Positions 1 to 7,112 of a DNA stretch of 64,000 nt are shown in pieces. The stretch covers positions 729,846 to 793,845 of the forward strand of contig JAVSMU010000001.1 in the NCBI GenBank assembly GCA_032027045.1. Direction: 5' to 3'. The notes below the pieces were generated by a model, which was not told the DNA's origin, ran no database searches, and saw only the letters and a list, made by a program, of their open reading frames with translations. Both the position numbers and the translations under genes were made by a program. Origin of the DNA: Truepera sp. (lineage in GTDB: Bacteria; Deinococcota; Deinococci; Deinococcales; Trueperaceae). Position 1 is the stretch's first letter, and each line of letters starts with the position of its first letter.

Positions 1-18
1 CCGCTCACGCGATGACAT
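1..18 (-). CDS. Start of next gene of thiamine operon (partial, possibly thiP)
   Basis: An ATG at 18 reads off the left edge on the minus strand (six codons, M-S-S-R-E-R). It lies 60 bp after the stop of the thiamine-binding protein gene. In most bacteria the permease gene thiP follows thiB, so this could be its start. Only the position supports the call; the six residues identify nothing. Confidence 0.3.
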
Positions 19-78
19 AGCGGCGCTCTACTTGGGCGTGGCGAAAGACCGGCACTGAGCGACCGAGCCCGAGCTGCG

Positions 79-1173
79 TCAGCGAACGCTTGCCGGGTCA
101 CGCCCCTGCAACACCACCGCCGTCCACTGCCGCAGCCAGCGCGCCTGGTTGGCCTGCACGGTGGCCGCGGGCAGCGGTTCGGCCACCACGTCCTCGCCTA
201 CCTGGGCGTAGAGGTCGAACTCGCGCGGCAGCTCGGTACCCACGACCACCGGGTTCACGAACATGGCGGCGGGTATGGCCGCCTGGACCGCGGGGCTCAG
301 CATGAAGTCCACGAACGCCTCGGCGGCGGCGCGATGCTTCGTGCCCCTCAGGATCCCGACCCCCTCGACCTGGCGGTAGGCGCAGCCGGGGCACTGCAGG
401 TTGGCGGTGGGCGACTCGGTCAACGGTTCGTCCGCGAAGATGACCTCCGCCGCGGGGCTCGTCGCGTAGCTCACGACCAGTGGCCGGTCGCCGCCGTAGC
501 GCGTGAAGAGGGTGTAGTAGGCGTCGGACCAGCCGTCCGCCACCTCGAGGTCGTTGGCCGCCAGCGCGGCCCAGAAGTCGAGCCAATCAGCGTACTTGGC
601 GTCGGCGCCCATCACGCCCGCCTCGTCGTCGCCGAAGCGCACCACGGTGGCCAGCAAGAACGCCAGGCCCGGGCTGGAGGTCGCGGGGTTCTCGACGACG
701 CTCACGCCGCGGTAGGCGGGCGCCGCCAGGTCAGCCAGTCCGGTCGGGAGTTCTAGGCCCTGCTTGGAGAACCACGCCACGTCCACGTTAGGCAGCACGT
801 AGCCTACGTCGACGGGGGTTATGAGGCCCGTCGGGTCGAAGATGAAGTCGGCGCGGACGTCGGCGAGCCGGGGACTCAGGTAGGGCTCGAAGATGCCCTC
901 GGACCGCACCCGCTCGAGGAGGCTCTCGTCGACTCCGAACAGCACGTCGGCAAGAGGTCGCGACTTGGTGAGCACCGCGCGGTTCACTACCTCGCCGGCG
1001 TCACCGGCCTTCAGGAACGAGACTTCGATGCCTGTGCTCTTCGTGAAGTCGGACACGAGTTCGGCGGGCAGGGCGAACGAGTCGTGGGTGAGCACCGTGA
1101 TGCGCTCGGCCGCGCAGGCGCCAAGCAGCGTTGCGAGGATGATCGACACCGTAGTCTTAACGAGTTTCCGCAT
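79..1173 (-). CDS. thiB: Thiamine ABC transporter substrate-binding lipoprotein (ThiB-like)
   Basis: A 364-residue extracytoplasmic binding protein that should capture thiamine or a phosphate ester and pass it to a membrane permease. The N terminus is a lipoprotein signal: basic start, hydrophobic stretch and lipobox L17-G-A-C20. After it comes the type 2 binding-protein opening with a VLTHDSF segment typical of ThiB, then the D-V-L-F-G-V-D region and an S-Y-A-T-S-P segment. The ATG at 1173 is preferred over the in-frame upstream start at 1197 because GGAAGGA lies about 9 nt before it and the signal peptide begins there. A TPP riboswitch lies directly upstream, which independently supports thiamine as the ligand. 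Confidence 0.9.
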   Translation of the reverse strand: MRKLVKTTVSIILATLLGACAAERITVLTHDSFALPAELVSDFTKSTGIEVSFLKAGDAGEVVNRAVLTKSRPLADVLFGVDESLLERVRSEGIFEPYLSPRLADVRADFIFDPTGLITPVDVGYVLPNVDVAWFSKQGLELPTGLADLAAPAYRGVSVVENPATSSPGLAFLLATVVRFGDDEAGVMGADAKYADWLDFWAALAANDLEVADGWSDAYYTLFTRYGGDRPLVVSYATSPAAEVIFADEPLTESPTANLQCPGCAYRQVEGVGILRGTKHRAAAEAFVDFMLSPAVQAAIPAAMFVNPVVVGTELPREFDLYAQVGEDVVAEPLPAATVQANQARWLRQWTAVVLQGRDPASVR

Positions 1174-1224
1174 GGCGGCACGTCCTTCCATCACCACCGG
1201 ACGCGCGGCGCGTTTCGCGGCGCA

Positions 1225-1315
1225 GCGTCACTCTCCCTCCGCCCGCATGACCGGGGTCAGGTTCTAGGGTGTGATCTCAGCCCGGGACGCATGCCCCGGA
1301 CACCCCTGATGACGC
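1225..1315 (-). promoter_or_regulatory. TPP (thiamine pyrophosphate) riboswitch, THI element
   Basis: Read on the minus strand, the segment has the conserved THI-box order: a GGGGTG arm, CTGAGA (1275-1280), a CACCC arm, GAACCTGA (1257-1264), a short hairpin, then GGAGGGAGA. The ends pair as a closing P1 stem, GCGTCA at 1310-1315 with TGACGC at 1225-1230. It should lower expression of the downstream binding-protein gene when thiamine pyrophosphate is abundant. Its 3' end is about 50 nt before the start codon, with the Shine-Dalgarno in between, so control could act on transcription or translation. Confidence 0.95.
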
Positions 1316-1319
1316 TTCG

Positions 1320-1348
1320 AAGGTACCGCCGGCCGGTGAGCGCGTCAA
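1320..1348 (-). promoter_or_regulatory. Promoter of the riboswitch-thiB transcript
   Basis: Minus-strand -35 TTGACG (1343-1348) and -10 TACCTT (1320-1325) are separated by 17 bp. The predicted start of transcription falls within a few bases of the first riboswitch nucleotide (1315), as expected for a riboswitch leader. Confidence 0.75.
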
Positions 1349-1388
1349 GCGGCCAGGAGCGAGTGGCATGGTCCTGTCCTGCCGCGCC

Positions 1389-2618
1389 TCAGTCGCCCGG
1401 CTCCACCGCCCGGCTCGGGAGCCGCCACGCGGCGACCAGGGCCGTCACCAAGAAGAGCGCCGCAGTCACCAAGAAGATGGTCCGGTAGTTGGTGTCGCCG
1501 GGCAGGCTCGTAAGGGTGACGATCACACCGGCGACGATGGGCGCCACGGCCCGCGAGGCGGCCGCCACGGAGGTGTCGATGCCGTACACGGAGCCTGCCA
1601 CCCCCCTCGGGGTGAGGCGGGCGAGCATGGCGCTGATGGAGGGCAGGACGCCGCCGATGGCCAGGCCGATGAGAACGTTGACGGCGATCAGTTGGAAGAC
1701 GTCGGTGACGTACGCCATGGGCACGTAGAAGACCGCGCACGCGAACGCCGACACCACCAGGATCGGCTTGTAGCCGACCCTATCGGAGAGGCGCCCCAAG
1801 ACCACGCCGCTCAGCGTGGAAGACAAGGCGGCGAGGCCGATGGCCAGGCCCGTGTACATGCCGGCCAGCTCCTTGTCGACGGTGATCGTGGCTATGAACA
1901 GTGGCAGGAAGGGCACCAGCATGGTGCGCCCGAGCCAGGCGCTGAAACGGAGGAAGTAGGCGAGGGGCACGCCCGTCGTCTTGATCACCGCGCGCCACGC
2001 GTGGAGCATGCCACTCACGCCGTGTTCGTCGTCCGCGGGCCGCTGGAAGTCCTCCTTCACGCCGAAGAGGACGAGCAGGCCGCCCACGAGGAGCAACCCG
2101 GCCGTGACCACGAACGAGAGGCGGTAGCCGAAGAAGTACTCGAGCGCGCCGCCGATCATGGGGCCTATCGACGCCCCGGCCCAGGACGCCGTCTGCATCA
2201 TCCCCATGGCGTACCCGAGCCGGTTGCGGGGCGCGGCCGCCGCCACCATCGAGTTGCCTGCGCTCGCTACTCCCGTCGTGAGGCCCTGCACGAGCCTGAG
2301 GAAGGTCAGTTCCTCCGCGCTGCGTACGAAGGCCATGAGGAAGATGACGACGGCGCCGCCCACCAACGCCCGCTCGACCATGAGCTTGCGCCCATGGCGG
2401 TCGGCGATGGCGCCCCAGATGGGCGCAGCGACCATCATCGCTATCGCCTGCACGCTGAAAACGGCCGCGACCCAGAAGATGATCGAGCCCGACCCTTTCA
2501 CGCCGAGGAACTCGACGTAGCTGGGCAGGAAAGGGAAGATGGTCGAGAAACCGATGGAGGCAAGCAGCTGCGCGAAGAACATGACGAAGAGGATGCGTTG
2601 CCAGCTGGTTTTCGGCAC
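1389..2618 (-). CDS. Major facilitator superfamily drug exporter (DHA1-like)
   Basis: A 409-residue, 12-helix transporter of the MFS. Motif A of the loop between helices 2 and 3 is clear (G69-A-I-A-D-R-H-G-R-K78), and a repeat of it (GRLSDRVGYK) lies in the second half. This is the layout of proton-driven efflux pumps. The start is a GTG with GGAGG 7 nt upstream. The gene is convergent with nothing and is not obviously coupled to its neighbours; the substrate cannot be told from sequence. Confidence 0.85.
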   Translation of the reverse strand: MPKTSWQRILFVMFFAQLLASIGFSTIFPFLPSYVEFLGVKGSGSIIFWVAAVFSVQAIAMMVAAPIWGAIADRHGRKLMVERALVGGAVVIFLMAFVRSAEELTFLRLVQGLTTGVASAGNSMVAAAAPRNRLGYAMGMMQTASWAGASIGPMIGGALEYFFGYRLSFVVTAGLLLVGGLLVLFGVKEDFQRPADDEHGVSGMLHAWRAVIKTTGVPLAYFLRFSAWLGRTMLVPFLPLFIATITVDKELAGMYTGLAIGLAALSSTLSGVVLGRLSDRVGYKPILVVSAFACAVFYVPMAYVTDVFQLIAVNVLIGLAIGGVLPSISAMLARLTPRGVAGSVYGIDTSVAAASRAVAPIVAGVIVTLTSLPGDTNYRTIFLVTAALFLVTALVAAWRLPSRAVEPGD

Positions 2619-2749
2619 CGGTCGCCTCCGTGACGCGCAGCACCGCGAGGGGCCTCCATGACGCTGGACGGACGGCGGTCACGGGTTCCCGCGGGCGCCG
2701 GTCATGGTAACCCCGTCACGGAAAGCTCGCGGCCGGGTCCGGCAACGGT

Positions 2750-2755
2750 TAGCGT
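2750..2755 (+). promoter_or_regulatory. Leaderless -10 box of the Crp/Fnr-type regulator
   Basis: TAGCGT ends 6 nt before the ATG at 2762; there is no Shine-Dalgarno, so the mRNA should start at or next to the start codon. Confidence 0.65.
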
Positions 2756-2761
2756 AGGCGA

Positions 2762-3439
2762 ATGCCGCTGACCGAAGCCGAGATCCTCGCCCGCTGCCCC
2801 CTGTTCGCGGAGCTCGCGGACGAGGACGTGCAGGCGCTCGCACTCGTTGCCAGGCGGCGCAACCTCGAGTCCGGCGAGTCGCTCTTCATGGCCGGGGAGC
2901 GGGCCAAGGGGCTGGCGGTCGTGGTGAGCGGCCGCGTGAAGGTCTACGTGATCTCGCCCGCCAGCGGGCGCGAGGTCGTGCTGACCATGGAGCACCCGTT
3001 CAACGCGGTGGCCGAGTTGGTGTCCTTGGACGGCGGCCCCTACCCGGCCAGCGCCGAGGCGGCCGAGGCCAGCGAGGTGCTATGGCTCGAGCAGTCGGGT
3101 TTCCAGCGTGTGCTCAGGGAGCGGCCTCAGGTGGCGCTTCACCTGATGGGCATGCTCGGCAGGCGCTTGCGGCGGCTGGTGGCGCTCGTGGAACAGATCT
3201 CGTTCCAGGAGGTAATCCAACGCTTGGCCCGCTACCTGCTGGAGGTCGCCCAGAGCGGGGTTCCCTTCGTGCTGGACACGAACGGCGTCATTGCCGCGCA
3301 GCTGGGGACGGTGCCCGAACTGGTCAGCCGCAACCTCTCGCGGCTTCACGCCGGGGGCATAGTCGAACTGCAGGGACGCAAGGTCACCGGCCTGGACTTC
3401 GCCCAGTTGGAGGAGATGGCGCGGTCGGCGGGGCGCTAG
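2762..3439 (+). CDS. Crp/Fnr-family transcriptional regulator
   Basis: A 225-residue regulator with an N-terminal cyclic-nucleotide-binding-like beta barrel (about 12-125), a dimer helix (about 125-150) and a C-terminal winged helix with the recognition helix near 176-196 (IAAQLGTVPELVSRNLSRL). It has only one cysteine (C12), so it cannot carry the four-cysteine iron-sulfur cluster of true FNR; it is closer in form to DNR/NnrR-type sensors or CRP. It stands next to a redox cluster (3.4-7.1 kb) and is the natural candidate to control it. A 14-bp dyad with FNR-site geometry lies at 5347-5360. The effector is unknown. Confidence 0.85.
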   Translation: MPLTEAEILARCPLFAELADEDVQALALVARRRNLESGESLFMAGERAKGLAVVVSGRVKVYVISPASGREVVLTMEHPFNAVAELVSLDGGPYPASAEAAEASEVLWLEQSGFQRVLRERPQVALHLMGMLGRRLRRLVALVEQISFQEVIQRLARYLLEVAQSGVPFVLDTNGVIAAQLGTVPELVSRNLSRLHAGGIVELQGRKVTGLDFAQLEEMARSAGR

Positions 3440-3443
3440 GTCC

Positions 3444-3776
3444 TCAGTAGAAGCCGAGGGAGCGCTTCGCCTGGTCGCTCATGGCGTCTGGCGTCCAGGG
3501 CGGGTCCCATACCAGGTCGACGCTGATGTCGCCGACCCCCGGCACCTGACCCAGGCAGTGGCGCACGTCGGCCTCTATGCTCCCGTGCAGCGGACACCCC
3601 GGCGTGGTGAGCGTCATCTCGATCGCCACTTGCGAGTCCACCACGGCCACCGTGTACACCATCCCCAAGCTGACGATGTCGAGCCCCAGCTCGGGATCGA
3701 TCACCGCGTGCAGGGCCTCGAGCACGTTGCGCGCTGGGACGGCCGGGTTGATCTCCGTGAACTCCGTTTCGGTCAT
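3444..3776 (-). CDS. MIP18/DUF59-family metal-sulfur cluster assembly factor
   Basis: A 110-residue protein of the MIP18 (DUF59) family, which includes SufT and PaaD and helps mature iron-sulfur proteins. It shows the family core: the D-P-E-L segment (27-30), the D-I-V-S-L-G-M-V strand, and the T-T-P-G-C61-P loop whose cysteine is the functional residue. The start overlaps the stop of the upstream 12-TM gene as ATGA, so the two are probably translated together. Its place in a redox cluster suggests service to the ferredoxin or an iron-sulfur enzyme encoded nearby; that is inference. Confidence 0.85.
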   Translation of the reverse strand: MTETEFTEINPAVPARNVLEALHAVIDPELGLDIVSLGMVYTVAVVDSQVAIEMTLTTPGCPLHGSIEADVRHCLGQVPGVGDISVDLVWDPPWTPDAMSDQAKRSLGFY

Positions 3777-5083
3777 GCGTGTGCGTCCTCCACGCCGGCG
3801 GCCTTGGCCATCTTGCCGGCGGCTGCGGCTGCCAGGCGCCTCTTGGCACGTACGGTAACGCCGACCACGTGGCCGGCCTGTAGTAGGAGCGCGGCGCCCC
3901 CCAGCAGCGTGGCCGCCCCGGATACCGATGCCAGGACGCTAAGGCGCCAGATCGTGGCACCCGCCAGCGCGAGGGCCGCCACCGCCAACCCCCAGGTGAT
4001 GAGCGGTTCGAGTTCGTTCCTCACCAGGTCGCGTAGCAGCGGCGCGCCACCCGACACGCCGCCCGTGGCTGCCCCGGCGAACTGCCACGTCCAGGTGAGG
4101 AACGAGAGGATCTTGACGAGCATGCCACTCACTGCCAGGCCCACGAAACCGACCAGGAAGAGGATGGCGGCGGCGCCTCCTTGGCCGAACAGCAGTGCCA
4201 AGCCGGCCAGCGGCAGGAACGCGTGGGCCAGGACGTAACGCTCTATCGGTGCCTCCAGCTTCTTGCGCAGCCTGCGCTTGAGGATGCCGAGCACCTCCCA
4301 GGCCTGGAAGAAGCAACCGACGGCCAGGAGGGCCAGGGCGACGCCGGGGTCCCTTAGGCGGGTGAAGGCCGTCAGGGCCTCCAACAGAACGGCGGCCGAG
4401 ACGGCGTAAGTGGCGCAGCGAACGCGCCACTGCGGCCCACCCTTCGAGAGCGCGAACATGGAAAGCAGCTTCTGTCCCGAACCGACTATGCCCAACAAGA
4501 AGGCCCCGAACAGGCCGACCGTCAAGTGTAGCTGCACGGGATAGCCGACCCGTGCGGCCAACGCCGGCGTCGTCCGGGCACTGGCAAGGGTGAACCCCAG
4601 CAGCACGGCCAGTGTGAGGAACGCCGCCGAGAGCAGCAGCGCGTGGCTGCCCGGGTCCTTCGGCCACCGTTGCGCCGCCGTCCTGACGAGCTGCACGAGC
4701 ATGGCCAGCATGGCGAGGCTCACGGCGGCTGCGCCCGGCGCGAGCCAAGCTGGGTCGAACGTGCGGAAGAAGCCGACGACCACGGCCACGCCGCCCGCGA
4801 AGAAGAGCGGCAGGGTCGCCCAGCCTAGGCGCGGCCAGGCGAGGCGCGTCACGAACATCACGGCCGGCAGCTGTTGCAGCGTGCCCACGAACACCAGACC
4901 CACGAACAGCAGCGTGTAGACGTGGTTGAGCGCCACCACCCGCGGAGTTCCCAGGTAGGCGGTGAAGGCCCCCGGAGCGAGCAGGACGAGGACCCCGGCA
5001 AACACCAACGCGGCCGCGCCCACAAGCAAGGAAGCGATGGGGAGGACCGGCGGCGCGCCGTCGGCCCCCAAACGGGGCATCAC
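3773..5083 (-). CDS. Polytopic membrane protein, NnrS / oxidase subunit I-like
   Basis: A 436-residue protein of about 12 hydrophobic helices. Histidines sit in membrane contexts that recall NnrS proteins and heme-copper oxidase subunit I: N-H-V-Y-T-L in the second helix region and Q-L-H-L-T-V-G-L in the middle. These suggest bound heme or copper. It lies between DUF2249 and MIP18-like genes on the same strand (6 bp after the former, ATGA overlap with the latter). NnrS-type proteins counter nitric-oxide stress, and DUF2249 genes often accompany them, so a role in nitric-oxide or low-oxygen metabolism is likely. Family membership is by resemblance only; a profile search with heme-copper oxidase and NnrS models would settle it. 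Confidence 0.6.
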   Translation of the reverse strand: MMPRLGADGAPPVLPIASLLVGAAALVFAGVLVLLAPGAFTAYLGTPRVVALNHVYTLLFVGLVFVGTLQQLPAVMFVTRLAWPRLGWATLPLFFAGGVAVVVGFFRTFDPAWLAPGAAAVSLAMLAMLVQLVRTAAQRWPKDPGSHALLLSAAFLTLAVLLGFTLASARTTPALAARVGYPVQLHLTVGLFGAFLLGIVGSGQKLLSMFALSKGGPQWRVRCATYAVSAAVLLEALTAFTRLRDPGVALALLAVGCFFQAWEVLGILKRRLRKKLEAPIERYVLAHAFLPLAGLALLFGQGGAAAILFLVGFVGLAVSGMLVKILSFLTWTWQFAGAATGGVSGGAPLLRDLVRNELEPLITWGLAVAALALAGATIWRLSVLASVSGAATLLGGAALLLQAGHVVGVTVRAKRRLAAAAAGKMAKAAGVEDAHA

Positions 5084-5089
5084 TTGGGC

Positions 5090-5311
5090 TCAGGCCCCTT
5101 TGGTGATCCGAACCTGCGCGCTGCCGTCGTCCTGTTCCAAGACCTCGTACTCGGCGCCGGCATCGGCGAGTTGCGGCAGGAGATAGACGGGCACGCGGTC
5201 GTTGTGGATGGTAAGTACTTCGCCGGGCGCCATCTCGTCCAAGGCCTCGAGGGTCCTGATCATCGGGTTGGGGGGTTCGAGACCCCGGTTGTCGAGGAAC
5301 TTGTCGGCCAT
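5090..5311 (-). CDS. DUF2249 protein (first copy)
   Basis: A protein of 73 residues from the ATG at 5311. It carries the DUF2249 signature: N-R-G-L-E-P-P-N-P-M-I-R-T-L-E-A-L, then G-E-V-L-T-I-H-N-D-R-V-P-V-Y-L-L-P-Q-L, a small TusA-like alpha/beta fold. An in-frame TTG at 5347 would add 12 residues, but it falls on a perfect dyad (5347-5360), and the ATG gives the same length as the second copy at 6302. DUF2249 proteins occur with nitric-oxide and denitrification genes; the biochemical role is not established. First gene of a minus-strand set with the 12-TM and MIP18-like genes. Confidence 0.8.
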   Translation of the reverse strand: MADKFLDNRGLEPPNPMIRTLEALDEMAPGEVLTIHNDRVPVYLLPQLADAGAEYEVLEQDDGSAQVRITKGA

Positions 5312-5346
5312 GCTCCTAGCTTCTGCCTCGAAGGCCGTTCCGGCCA

Positions 5347-5360
5347 ATGACCTACGTCAT
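5347..5360. promoter_or_regulatory. 14-bp dyad ATGAC-N4-GTCAT, candidate Crp/Fnr-type operator
   Basis: A perfect inverted repeat with 5-bp arms and a 4-bp spacer, the same geometry as FNR/DNR sites (TTGAT-N4-ATCAA). It sits in the gap between the divergent halves of the redox cluster, 2.6 kb from the regulator gene. Binding is inferred. Confidence 0.4.
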
Positions 5361-5436
5361 GGTGCCGGCCCGTGCCTCCTTGCGACTCTACGCTCGTGGC
5401 GCACGAGGAACGGCAACAAGCGCAAGTGCAACCGGC

Positions 5437-5442
5437 TAAGGT
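5437..5442 (+). promoter_or_regulatory. Leaderless -10 box of the DUF1858-like gene
   Basis: TAAGGT ends 7 nt before a GTG at 5450. It is the reason for choosing that start over the longer in-frame GTG at 5372. Confidence 0.5.
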
Positions 5443-5449
5443 TTCGGCC

Positions 5450-5803
5450 GTGGAAGAGCCCGCCTCGCCGGCGGGCGGGGCGTCCCCAGCGGTCCCGGCG
5501 GCACGGGGTGCCACCTCCGGGGCCGAGGAGCGCCGTGTGCTACTGGCGGCACGTGTCTCAACCATCATCGATGCCCACGAGGACGCCCTCTCGACCCTGA
5601 TCGCCGGGGGGTTCACCCTCCTGGCGCAGGCGCCGCTCAGGTGGGCCATGGCGCACACCGTGAACCTCGGCCAGGCGTTTAGGCTCAGGGGCCTGGCCCC
5701 GGCGGAGCAGGATCGGTTGCTCGACGCCCTCGCGGCCCTGGGTGTACCCGACCGCCTCGAACGGGGCGTCAGCGGGCTGGGGCCGAACGGAAGCGAGGAC
5801 TGA
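5450..5803 (+). CDS. DUF1858-like small protein
   Basis: A 117-residue protein. The first 35 residues are low-complexity (Ala, Gly, Pro, Ser). The rest resembles DUF1858, a helical domain found beside hybrid-cluster and nitric-oxide genes: V-S-T-I-I-D-A-H-E-D-A-L-S-T-L, then F-T-L-L-A-Q-A-P-L-R-W-A-M-A-H-T and a closing helix. The cysteines seen in many DUF1858 proteins are absent here. It leads a plus-strand operon with cupin, ferredoxin and a second DUF2249 gene. A GTG at 5372 would give 143 residues. Confidence 0.55.
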   Translation: MEEPASPAGGASPAVPAARGATSGAEERRVLLAARVSTIIDAHEDALSTLIAGGFTLLAQAPLRWAMAHTVNLGQAFRLRGLAPAEQDRLLDALAALGVPDRLERGVSGLGPNGSED

Positions 5804-5804
5804 G

Positions 5805-6131
5805 ATGCCGCTCTTCAAGACGTCGGAGGTGGCTCGGTTCTCGGAACGCGGCCCGGTGCCCAGGCCGTTGAACGTGGGCGAGCACATGGCCGTCATGCTG
5901 CTCTGCCTACAGAAGCACCAGCAGATCGTGGCGCCCGAATCGGACGGGGCCGAGACCATCTTCACCGTCCTGGAAGGCAGCGGCACCATCACAGAGGATG
6001 ACCGGGTCTACGAGGTGGCCGCGGGTGACATCGTTCACGTGAAGCCGGGCTCGCAGAAGTCGCTCGAGGCGGGAGAGGGGACCTTCACCGTCGTGGGCGT
6101 CCGGCAGTTGGGGGGCAAGCATGGCGCTTAG
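5805..6131 (+). CDS. Small cupin-domain protein
   Basis: A 108-residue single-domain cupin. The barrel is visible in A-E-T-I-F-T-V-L-E-G-S-G-T-I and the D-I-V-H-V-K-P-G-S turn. The usual metal-binding histidines of motif 1 are not in the normal pattern, so metal binding is uncertain. The start lies one base after the previous stop, behind GAGG, and the end overlaps the ferredoxin gene by 11 bp, so all are one operon. Small cupins of this kind act as sensors or enzymes; no substrate can be named. Confidence 0.75.
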   Translation: MPLFKTSEVARFSERGPVPRPLNVGEHMAVMLLCLQKHQQIVAPESDGAETIFTVLEGSGTITEDDRVYEVAAGDIVHVKPGSQKSLEAGEGTFTVVGVRQLGGKHGA

Positions 6132-6339
6132 ACCGAGCGAGATGTTCGTCGACATGGAAGCCTGCATCGAGTGCGGCATCTGTGAGGAGATAGCGCCGGG
6201 CATCCGCGACTGCACCGAGCACGTGCCAGTCACCAGCCTGACCATCGAAGCTATGGCTAACTGCCCCACTGGAGCCATCAAGTGGGCCGAAGGAGGAACC
6301 GATGAAGACGATAGACGTGCGCACCATCCCGCCGCGTGA
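6121..6339 (+). CDS. Ferredoxin with one [4Fe-4S] cluster
   Basis: A 72-residue protein of the monocluster ferredoxin type. Cysteines C15, C18 and C21 (C-I-E-C-G-I-C) and C48 (C-P-T-G-A) can hold one [4Fe-4S] cluster; an extra C31 lies between. The second cluster of bacterial 2[4Fe-4S] ferredoxins is missing. It overlaps the cupin gene at its start and the DUF2249 gene at its end, so it is tightly coupled to them. It probably passes single electrons to a partner in this cluster. Confidence 0.85.
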   Translation: MALRPSEMFVDMEACIECGICEEIAPGIRDCTEHVPVTSLTIEAMANCPTGAIKWAEGGTDEDDRRAHHPAA

Positions 6340-6526
6340 GCGACACCCGCTGCTGTTCCAGGCGTTCGACGACCTGGAAGCGGGTCAGGCGTTCGAACTG
6401 ATCAACGACCACGACCCCAAGCCGCTCTACTATCAGTTCCAGGTGGAGCGCAGCGGCACGGTCGAGTGGGAATATCTCGAGCAAGGACCCGAAACCTGGC
6501 GCATCCGCGTCGGCAAGGTCGACTGA
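6302..6526 (+). CDS. DUF2249 protein (second copy)
   Basis: A 74-residue DUF2249 protein. It has the typical opening M-K-T-I-D-V-R-T-I-P-P-R-E-R-H, the helix L-L-F-Q-A-F-D-D-L, the strand F-E-L-I-N-D-H-D-P-K-P-L-Y-Y-Q-F and the closing T-W-R-I-R-V-G-K. It is much closer to the family consensus than the copy at 5090. It overlaps the ferredoxin gene by 38 bp, so it is read from the same mRNA. Two DUF2249 genes on opposite strands within 1.5 kb mark the cluster as specialised. Confidence 0.9.
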   Translation: MKTIDVRTIPPRERHPLLFQAFDDLEAGQAFELINDHDPKPLYYQFQVERSGTVEWEYLEQGPETWRIRVGKVD

Positions 6527-6548
6527 CAGAGACCGCCGTGCGTGAGTG

Positions 6549-6578
6549 GGCCGCCGCGCACCCCAGGTCGCGGCGGCC
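6549..6578 (+). terminator. GC-rich hairpin after the ferredoxin-DUF2249 operon
   Basis: A perfect 10-bp inverted repeat (GGCCGCCGCG / CGCGGCGGCC) with a 10-nt loop lies 22 bp after the operon's last stop. There is no T run, so termination is plausible but not certain. Confidence 0.45.
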
Positions 6579-6629
6579 CTCGCGGTGGTGGATCTCGCAG
6601 TGGTGGCCCTAGCCGTGGCGGCAATCGGT

Positions 6630-6635
6630 TAGTTT
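6630..6635 (+). promoter_or_regulatory. Leaderless -10 box of the 4-TM protein gene
   Basis: TAGTTT ends 6 nt before the GTG at 6642, with no Shine-Dalgarno. Confidence 0.6.
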
Positions 6636-6641
6636 GACCCC

Positions 6642-7112
6642 GTGAGCAAGTGGCAGGTCGCGTTCCTCCGCGCCGCGCTGGGTTGGCTGGTGGCCACGGG
6701 CGTCTTGGGCGTGGTGGTGAGCATCTGGCCCGCGCTGGCCGGACCGTTCCGCCCCACCCACGCGCACATGGGCGTGCTCGGCTTCTTCCTCGGCATGGTC
6801 ATGGGAGTGGCCTTCTGGATGCTCCCGCGCCCTGGCGGCATCAAGCAGACGAGCTGGGAGGCCGCCAGCTTCGTGCTGTTGCAGGCGGGGCTCGTGCTGC
6901 GCGTGGTCGTCGAGCCGTGGTGGCGCATGACCGGCGACCGCAACGTTCAGGTGGCGTTCGTCGTCAGCGGCCTGCTGCTGCTTGCCGCCATGGTCGTGTT
7001 CCTGCTTGCCATGAGCAAGCGCGTCGTGACGCTGGCGACCATCCGCGAGAAAGGCCTGGGGCGCCGCCGAGCTGCGGCGCCCCAGGAAGGCGAGTCGGGT
7101 GAGAAGGACTAG
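6642..7112 (+). CDS. Four-helix membrane protein with an oxidase-like H-A-H motif
   Basis: A 156-residue protein with four hydrophobic helices and a basic tail. The second helix opens with R-P-T-H-A-H-M-G-V-L-G-F-F and continues into a G-V-A-F-W-M-L-P segment, which recalls the helix of cbb3-type oxidase subunit I and NnrS-like proteins where histidines bind heme. It may be a small heme protein linked to the redox cluster. The stop codon overlaps that of the convergent RDD gene by 3 bp. Function not known. Confidence 0.6.
   Translation: MSKWQVAFLRAALGWLVATGVLGVVVSIWPALAGPFRPTHAHMGVLGFFLGMVMGVAFWMLPRPGGIKQTSWEAASFVLLQAGLVLRVVVEPWWRMTGDRNVQVAFVVSGLLLLAAMVVFLLAMSKRVVTLATIREKGLGRRRAAAPQEGESGEKD

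Noticed and set aside
5372-5449. GTG at 5372 as the start of the DUF1858-like gene
   Set aside because: It leaves no room for a promoter beside the divergent gene; the TAAGGT box 7 nt before the GTG at 5450 is better, though not proven.
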